A DNA stretch of 64,000 bases from Candidatus Pandoraea novymonadis (GTDB lineage Bacteria > Pseudomonadota > Gammaproteobacteria > Burkholderiales > Burkholderiaceae): the NCBI RefSeq assembly GCF_003004665.1, contig NZ_MUHY01000001.1, positions 62,001 to 126,000 on the forward strand, in the 5' to 3' direction. Positions 58,739-64,000 of this stretch are shown one piece after another. The notes below the pieces were generated by a model. The model had not been told where the DNA came from and searched no databases. It saw only the letters and a list, made by a program, of their open reading frames with translations. The translations under genes were made by a program, and so were the position numbers. The first letter of the stretch is position 1, and every line of letters starts with the position of its first letter.

Positions 58739-59755
58739 ATGCCTGAGCTGTACCGCGAATTTTCTCTACGCAATTTTAATACTTTTAATTTGTCTGCAAT
58801 GGCACAACTCGCTGTAGTTGTGCATAGCGAGGACGATTTGCGTCGTGTGTTAGCTATGTCAGAAGTAGCTCGATTGCCTTGTCTCGTAATTGGGGGAGGG
58901 AGCAATCTGGTATTCACTCGTGATTTTGATGGGCTGATAATACTGATGCGTATTCAAGGACGTCGGTTTGTTGGGATGCAAGAAGATGCTTGGATCATTG
59001 AGGTAGGCGCTGGCGAAGTGTGGCACAATTTTGTTGAATGGACTCTTGATATAGGTTGTCCCGGTCTCGAAAACCTGGCTTTGATTCCGGGAACGGTTGG
59101 CGCAGCCCCAATTCAAAATATTGGTGCTTACGGCATTGAGGTTGCAGAACGTTTGCATTCAGTTCGCGCATTTGATACGACAACTCGAACATTCGTGACG
59201 CTCGATGCTGAGGCATGTGCCTTTGGCTATCGTGACAGTCTTTTTAAGAAAAATGCTTCGCGCTATATTCTGACGCAGGTAACTTTCAGGCTACCGTATC
59301 CGTGGCAGTCCGTGATCAGATATGCAGAACTTGCACGGACATTGCCTGAACAAACAATCAAAAAATTATCAGCACGTGATATTTTCAATTCCGTGATTGG
59401 CATTCGACGGGACAAGTTGCCTGATCCTGTGACGATGGGAAATGCAGGCAGTTTTTTTAAGAATCCGGTGCTGGATGCATCTACATTTATTGCATTGCGA
59501 GAGCGATTTCCTAATGTTATTGCATATGAACAACCCTCAGGCGATTGGAAATTGTCAGCTGGCTGGATGATTGACCAATGTGGATGGCGTGGTAAAACCT
59601 TGAGAAAGGCGGGTGTATATGAACGCCAGGCACTTATCCTTGTCAATCTTGGTGGCGCGTCGGGTGTCGATGTTTTAACGTTGGCCAATGCCATTCAGAC
59701 GAGTGTGATGGAGCGATTTGGTGTAAAACTTGAAATAGAACCACTTGTTCTTTGA
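58739..59755 (+). CDS. murB: UDP-N-acetylenolpyruvoylglucosamine reductase
   Basis: MurB is an FAD enzyme that completes UDP-N-acetylmuramate synthesis for peptidoglycan. The 338-aa product is a type I MurB, with LVIGGGSNLVFT, GLENLALIPGTVGAAPIQNIGAYG for FAD binding, ACAFGYRDSLFK, GNAGSFFKNP with the catalytic Ser, and the C-terminal KLEIEPLVL. Its presence shows that wall synthesis is retained. Confidence 0.97.
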   Translation: MPELYREFSLRNFNTFNLSAMAQLAVVVHSEDDLRRVLAMSEVARLPCLVIGGGSNLVFTRDFDGLIILMRIQGRRFVGMQEDAWIIEVGAGEVWHNFVEWTLDIGCPGLENLALIPGTVGAAPIQNIGAYGIEVAERLHSVRAFDTTTRTFVTLDAEACAFGYRDSLFKKNASRYILTQVTFRLPYPWQSVIRYAELARTLPEQTIKKLSARDIFNSVIGIRRDKLPDPVTMGNAGSFFKNPVLDASTFIALRERFPNVIAYEQPSGDWKLSAGWMIDQCGWRGKTLRKAGVYERQALILVNLGGASGVDVLTLANAIQTSVMERFGVKLEIEPLVL

Positions 59756-60641
59756 TAATTATGGTATATGGCATGTGCTGGAGAGGATTGTGAAAAATCA
59801 ATTGATCTGCGTACGTTGCAATACGATTTAGTGCTAATTATAAGTGTGCGATGAGCACAGACTTATTTTTAGAGATAGCTATCGTCTCAATAAAATCCTA
59901 TGTCTATTTAATTGGCTTGAGTAGACATGGATATGACGGAGAAATCAATGTCGTGACTACGTTAATGTTATGTACTCGATAGTAAGCCCATATTAGTGTG
60001 TCAGGCAGAATACCTGCATGCCAAGGCTTCTAGACAATCTAATCAAGCTGATCGTTCGATCAGAGTAAATCTTTCTTATTCATGATGAAAAAAGAGGATA
60101 TGGGTCGTATCTTTGCAAACCTTGCTAGCTCTATTATAGAGTTTCCCCTTTTATGGTTTTGATATCTTAATTCTCATTACTGTGCCGGGGTTGACTAGGA
60201 ATGAGATGTACTTTGATGATGTTGTATAAGTCAGATGGTAGTTCTATGTTTAATTGGCCACAGATTGAATTCATTCATCATGAGGCCATGGGACGTTGAT
60301 GTGACGGTGGATGAATAATAACCTCGATGTCGAATTTGCCATTACCGCTGGGTAGCGAGAATTTTGCTACCCAGCCATGGTCTATACTCTTACTGTGTTT
60401 GAGCTGATAAGTACACTTGGTAGCTTCTGCTCTGGGCGATTCGATTTTGCATTACAGGTGCAAGGAAATTACTATAAATATTTTTGCAATCCATGTTAAT
60501 CGATATGCTAAACATAGAACATAAATTTCTAGTTTTTAGAAAACTATGTTTTAGTAAAGCCAATCAATTGGTTTTTCCAAAGAACTTTTTTATTACTCTC
60601 AGACGGATCAAAGTTAAAAGTTAGAGTAGCAAGGATGAAAC
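59756..60641. other. Long degraded spacer between murB and argF
   Basis: There is no intact gene in 886 bp. A short coding-like stretch, ILITVPGLTRNEMYFDDVV, can be read at 60170-60226 before a stop, but I cannot assign it to a family. The hairpin at 60344-60372 is the other structured element. Confidence 0.5.
60344..60372. repeat. Perfect 10-bp GC-rich inverted repeat
   Basis: GCTGGGTAGC (60344-60353) and GCTACCCAGC (60363-60372) flank GAGAATTTT. It lies between the convergent murB and argF genes but has no T-run next to the stem, so terminator function is uncertain. Confidence 0.7.
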
Positions 60642-61565
60642 TCAGAGACGACCGAGTAATAGATATTCCATCAAAGCTTTTTGTACATGCAAGCGGTTTT
60701 CAGCTTCGTCCCATACAACGCTCTTGGGGCCATCGATCACCTCTGCACAGACTTCTTCGCCACGATGAGCAGGTAGACAATGCATAAATAAAGCATCGGA
60801 TTTTGCTTGGTCCATTAGATCAGAATTGACGCACCATTTGGAAAATGCGGTCTTTCGTGCTTCATTCTCTGATTCGTAACCCATGCTTGTCCAAACATCG
60901 GTGGATATAAGATCAGCACCTTTGCAAGCTTCGATAGGATTGTCGAATTCACGCACGAATGAATAACTAGATTTTTTGACCATTTTTTTATCTAGGCGAT
61001 AGTCTGGTGGCGTGGAAATATGCATGACGAAGCCAAAAATCTCGGCAGCCTGGACCCAGGTGTACAACATGTTATTTGCATCGCCAATCCATACAACAGT
61101 CTTACCTCTGATCGATCCCCTGTGTTCGCAATAAGTGAAAATATCGGCCAGTACCTGGCACGGGTGGTATTCGTTGGTCAGGCCGTTAATGACAGGTACG
61201 CGAGAATGCTGACTGAATCGTTCGAGTATTTTTTGGCCAAACGTTCGGATCATGATAATGTCTGTCATTCTTGAGATCACTTGTGCCGTGTCTTCGATTG
61301 GCTCGCTCCGCCCGAGCTGTGTGTCGCGAGTATTTAGGAATACAGCATGCCCTCCTAATTGGTGGATACCAGCTTCAAATGATAGACGTGTTCTAGTTGA
61401 ACTTTTCTCAAAAATCATTGCCAATGTGCGGTCATGTAATGGATGATAAGTCTCGTAGTTTTTAAATTTTTTTTTGAGAATCCCTGCACGTTCTAGTACA
61501 TAGTCGTATTCATCCAGAGAAAAATCGTTGAATTGCAGATAATGTTTTATTGAATTGTCTGTCAT
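60642..61565 (-). CDS. argF: Ornithine carbamoyltransferase
   Basis: ArgF makes citrulline from ornithine and carbamoyl phosphate in arginine synthesis. The 307-aa product has the carbamoyl-phosphate motif SSTRTR at 55-60, HPCQVLADI near 133, and the Cys of FMHCLPAHRGEEV near 262. Length is normal. It is divergent from the DUF3579 gene, as in Burkholderia. No other arg genes are in the window. Confidence 0.97.
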   Translation of the reverse strand: MTDNSIKHYLQFNDFSLDEYDYVLERAGILKKKFKNYETYHPLHDRTLAMIFEKSSTRTRLSFEAGIHQLGGHAVFLNTRDTQLGRSEPIEDTAQVISRMTDIIMIRTFGQKILERFSQHSRVPVINGLTNEYHPCQVLADIFTYCEHRGSIRGKTVVWIGDANNMLYTWVQAAEIFGFVMHISTPPDYRLDKKMVKKSSYSFVREFDNPIEACKGADLISTDVWTSMGYESENEARKTAFSKWCVNSDLMDQAKSDALFMHCLPAHRGEEVCAEVIDGPKSVVWDEAENRLHVQKALMEYLLLGRL

Positions 61566-61761
61566 TTTTTATTTCGTTGGGACGGCTTTAGTGGGCCTGT
61601 CGGAGTAGAGAAGTTTCTTCAGTGTATCAAATTCCAAATTGTTTTGTCGTCAGACGCTTTAATTCTATGCGCTTAATTCTGAACCCCTTGATGTAGAGCC
61701 CCAGTGTTTACATACATGTTATTAATCGATAGCGAGATGGGTTATCAGGTCTTGTGTAAGA

Positions 61762-61767
61762 TATAAT
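61762..61767 (+). promoter_or_regulatory. Possible -10 element of the DUF3579 gene
   Basis: A perfect TATAAT lies 63 bp before the preferred start codon, but no convincing -35 is found 16-18 bp upstream. Confidence 0.3.
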
Positions 61768-61829
61768 GACCTATTTGATAGCATCGCGTTTTTTTGCTGT
61801 CTTAGGTGTTTTATGAGGGGATGAACAAT

Positions 61830-62147
61830 ATGACCGAGCAGGTTACCGCGCGCGAGTATTTCATCCAGGGCATTACCCGGGATGGTAAGAAGTTTCGCCC
61901 AAGTGACTGGGCGGAACGAATATGTGGAGTCCTATCGTGTTTTGGTCGCAGTAAAGTTGCTGGTCCATATGCGCATATGCAATATTCTCCTTATGTGCGT
62001 CCGATACAGGTAGGTGATGTGAAATGCGTAGTTGTTGATGAAAGGCTTCGTGAAATTGAGCCAATGGCTTTTGATTTCGTCATTAATTTTGCTAACGACA
62101 ACAATCTTCAGTTGACGGAAGCTTGCTCAATTCCTGATGCAGTGTGA
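61830..62147 (+). CDS. DUF3579 family protein
   Basis: The 105-aa product matches the DUF3579 family, found in betaproteobacteria next to argF; function is unknown. Conserved features are FIQGITRDGKKFRPSDWAER, QYSPYVRPIQVGDVKCVVVD and PMAFDFVINFA. The ATG at 61830 lies 10 nt after GAGGGG and is preferred to 61821 or 61806. No membrane segment or signal peptide is present. Confidence 0.87.
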   Translation: MTEQVTAREYFIQGITRDGKKFRPSDWAERICGVLSCFGRSKVAGPYAHMQYSPYVRPIQVGDVKCVVVDERLREIEPMAFDFVINFANDNNLQLTEACSIPDAV

Positions 62148-63167
62148 GCGGTATAGTTTTACTCCATTTTTCATGGAGATGTGTTATAGGTATTTTGAAT
62201 TAGTTGCTTGGCTGATTATTTTCAAAATCTTAACTTACGTATATTTCACTTTTTAAGTCACTATCCATTGGGATAATAGTCTACTTTTTCTCAAGAGTGC
62301 TTGACATGCTTCGATTCGTCGAGGGCGATGGGTCAGGTATTTTAAATTATTATCTGTTGACGAGTTATGAGGTGCATTTAAACAGCAAGCACTCCGAAGC
62401 CGAGGATTCCTTTAGAAAAGGTGATTTCATTTTTACATAGGAGCGTTTTTTGCGCGGAGCTCAGTGGTAGGGTAATCTAAAAATGATTTTCAGTGATTTG
62501 ATTTAATCATTTGTAATAACCCTAGGACGAGCATAGTGTGATCATTTGTTGTTTAGCCTTCTTACTATTAAAGAAATCTTTTTTGATAGATCTTATATTT
62601 GACTTTATCAGTATAATTTGAATCTCGTAAGAGACTGTCATTATCGTCGCCATCTCAAATTGGCTCTTGCAACCAGACGTGCTGCAATATGCTTTTTTAT
62701 CTTTTTAAAGATAAAATAAAATGATCTCTGTAGCCTGGCCGGGCTTCTTTAGGATCTGTTATTCTGGAGTTTTTTCATTCTGAATCATAGTTTATCCGTG
62801 ACTTTTACTCGTTCGTTTTGCGATAATTATCCTTAAGATAAGACTTTTACATATTGCTTTTTCAAGCAGTAGCTGGTTTTTGGAGTACAGTACAAAATTT
62901 TTTCCAACATTCACTGTAGTAGGATCCATTTCTATCTGTACTCTTGTGTTGCTGATGTAGACATATTTTTAATATTTGACGTTGTTGGCGATCTTTCTGT
63001 ATTGTCCCTCTAAGGCATACAGATTTCATTGAAGTTTTGATTTTTCCTAAATATCGAGGTGTTCTGAAATAATTTTCCCACATGGCCTCTATACATCTTT
63101 ACGAGTTGTTTTATTAAAGTGCTATGTCTTTAAGTGATATTTTAAGCCAAAATAATTGGCAATAATT
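62148..63167. other. Gene-free kilobase before feoA
   Basis: There is no gene in 1,020 bp. A 73-codon minus-strand open frame at 62862-63083 has no recognisable motif. An AT-only hairpin (TTTTATCTTT/AAAGATAAAA) lies at 62695-62716, and a GCCAA-N5-TTGGC dyad lies just before feoA (63147-63161). Genes reported here in relatives (such as rpsT or murJ) were not recognised. Confidence 0.55.
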
Positions 63168-63440
63168 ATGCAAGCGACTTTCATTCCAGCTTCACGTCGG
63201 GTGCGTCTATCGGAATTGCCAAAGGGTGTTTCTGCAGTCGTTGATGAGGTTTCTGATCTTCATGAAACAGATCTTATTGCGCAGCATCTACGTGTGCTTG
63301 GATTTGTTCCAGGCGAGTCAGTACGTATTGTTGCTTTAGGCCCTTGGGGTTCGACTCCTCTTTTGGTTCAAATTGGTTCGACACGCTTTGCGTTACGTCG
63401 GACGGAAGCCGATCGTGTTAACGTGATTCAAGACGCATAA
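63168..63440 (+). CDS. feoA: Ferrous iron transport protein FeoA
   Basis: FeoA is a small SH3-like cytosolic protein that supports ferrous iron uptake by FeoB. The 90-aa product has RLSELPKGVSAVVDEV, RVLGFVPGESVRIVALGPWG and FALRRTEADRVNV, the normal family pattern. The ATG at 63168 is chosen because a TTG four codons upstream has no support. No clear ribosome site is seen. It is followed 2 bp later by feoB. Confidence 0.93.
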   Translation: MQATFIPASRRVRLSELPKGVSAVVDEVSDLHETDLIAQHLRVLGFVPGESVRIVALGPWGSTPLLVQIGSTRFALRRTEADRVNVIQDA

Positions 63441-63442
63441 CG

Positions 63443-64000
63443 ATGAATTCATCTCCTCTAAAAGTAGCCTTAATTGGCAATCCAAATTGCGGTAAAACAG
63501 CCCTTTTTAACCAGCTTACTGGTGCACGTCAGAAGGTGGCTAACTATCCTGGTGTGACTGTTGAGCGGAAGGAAGGGCGGTTTACTACTGAGTCGGGGAG
63601 AACGATTCGGCTGATTGATTTGCCTGGTAGTTATAGTCTTTATCCTACCAGTCCTGACGAACAGGTGACGTATGATGTTCTGATGGGCGTCTATCCAGGT
63701 GAAACTTCTCCTGACTTGATTATTTGCGTCGCTGATGCCACGAACCTGCGCCTTCACTTGCGTTTTGTTTTGGAGGTTAAACGTTTGGGGCGTCCTATGT
63801 TGCTTGTTTTAAATATGATGGATGCCGCACAACGACGAGGGATCAAAATCGACATTCCGAAGTTATCATCTAGTCTTGATACTCCTATCGTCGAAACGGT
63901 CGCTGTCCGGAAAGATGGCGCTAGGGCGTTGGTTCAATGGCTCGATGGTTATGTGTCCGATACGATGATTGCTCCTGTGCCGGATATTTCCCTTCCAAAC
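63443..64000 (+). CDS. feoB: Ferrous iron transporter FeoB (N-terminal part)
   Basis: The frame is open to the window end (186 codons) and encodes the cytosolic G domain of FeoB, the membrane ferrous iron transporter. G1 is GNPNCGKT at 12-19, then NYPGVTVERKEG (G2 region), G3 DLPGSYSL, and G4 LNMMD. The membrane part lies beyond 64000. Confidence 0.96.
   Translation, partial: MNSSPLKVALIGNPNCGKTALFNQLTGARQKVANYPGVTVERKEGRFTTESGRTIRLIDLPGSYSLYPTSPDEQVTYDVLMGVYPGETSPDLIICVADATNLRLHLRFVLEVKRLGRPMLLVLNMMDAAQRRGIKIDIPKLSSSLDTPIVETVAVRKDGARALVQWLDGYVSDTMIAPVPDISLPN

Noticed and set aside
62862-63083. 73-codon minus-strand open frame before feoA
   Set aside because: No recognisable domain or start signal; composition looks random.
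63150-63168. Fur box upstream of feoA
   Set aside because: AATAAT-rich sequence resembles a Fur box only loosely; recorded as a possibility but not called.

Overview
The window is a stretch of chromosome from a betaproteobacterium of the Burkholderia lineage. Protein sequences and gene order both point there: secG, tRNA-Leu and nuoA-N; yajC-secD-secF next to tgt and recG; recN-nadK and hemH-grpE-dnaK-dnaJ; panB-folK-pcnB-HAD-hda and purM; miaA-mutL, amiC-tsaE and xerD. GC looks clearly lower than in free-living Burkholderia (by eye, not computed). Many spacers are long and empty, two recognisable decayed genes are present, and several genes expected from conserved order are missing. I infer a host-associated, genome-reduced endosymbiont (of the kind known from insects or fungi). 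The exact taxon cannot be settled from this sequence alone.

Layout. 1-77: end of secG. 143-356: tRNA-Leu(GAG) with a good promoter and a terminator. 467-15148: complete 14-gene complex I operon nuoA-N, followed by a DUF2818 gene. 16012-16476: DUF1178 gene. 16823: tRNA-Leu(CAA), facing secF across a long bidirectional hairpin. 17103-21625 (-): secF, secD, yajC, tgt. 22312: recG. 24930 (-): TenI/ThiE-like protein. 25696: ubiA. 26630-31448 (-): yggS, aroG with a leader region, tldD and a nitrilase-family gene. 32019-32876: glnE pseudogene. 32932-35549 (-): recN, nadK. 36074-43411 (+): hemH, grpE, dnaK, dnaJ, pabBC. 43831-48102 (-): panB, folK, pcnB, HAD phosphatase, hda, then a decayed AI-2E-family transporter. 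48968: purM. 50020-52932 (-): miaA, mutL. 53074: dedA. 53789-55731 (-): amiC, tsaE. 56113-59755: xerD, plsY, yajQ (-), murB. 60642 (-): argF. 61830: DUF3579 gene. 63168-64000: feoA and the start of feoB.

Biology. The retained genes make a coherent minimal set: aerobic respiration (complex I, ubiA for ubiquinone), protein export (SecDF-YajC), chaperones, DNA repair and chromosome resolution (RecG, RecN, MutL, XerD), cell wall and membrane synthesis (MurB, AmiC, PlsY), vitamins (PanB, PabBC, FolK), haem, iron uptake, and entry to aromatic amino acid synthesis (AroG). Regulation is thinned out: glnE is dead, and no hrcA lies in its usual place.

The most interesting element is upstream of aroG. 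A 21-codon leader reading frame rich in Phe and Tyr codons overlaps a perfect antiterminator segment, followed by a 14-bp intrinsic terminator. This is the architecture of ribosome-mediated transcription attenuation of DAHP synthase by phenylalanine/tyrosine supply. Other points are loss of queA and queG from their conserved places while tgt remains, and a scatter of perfect long inverted repeats in gene-poor DNA.
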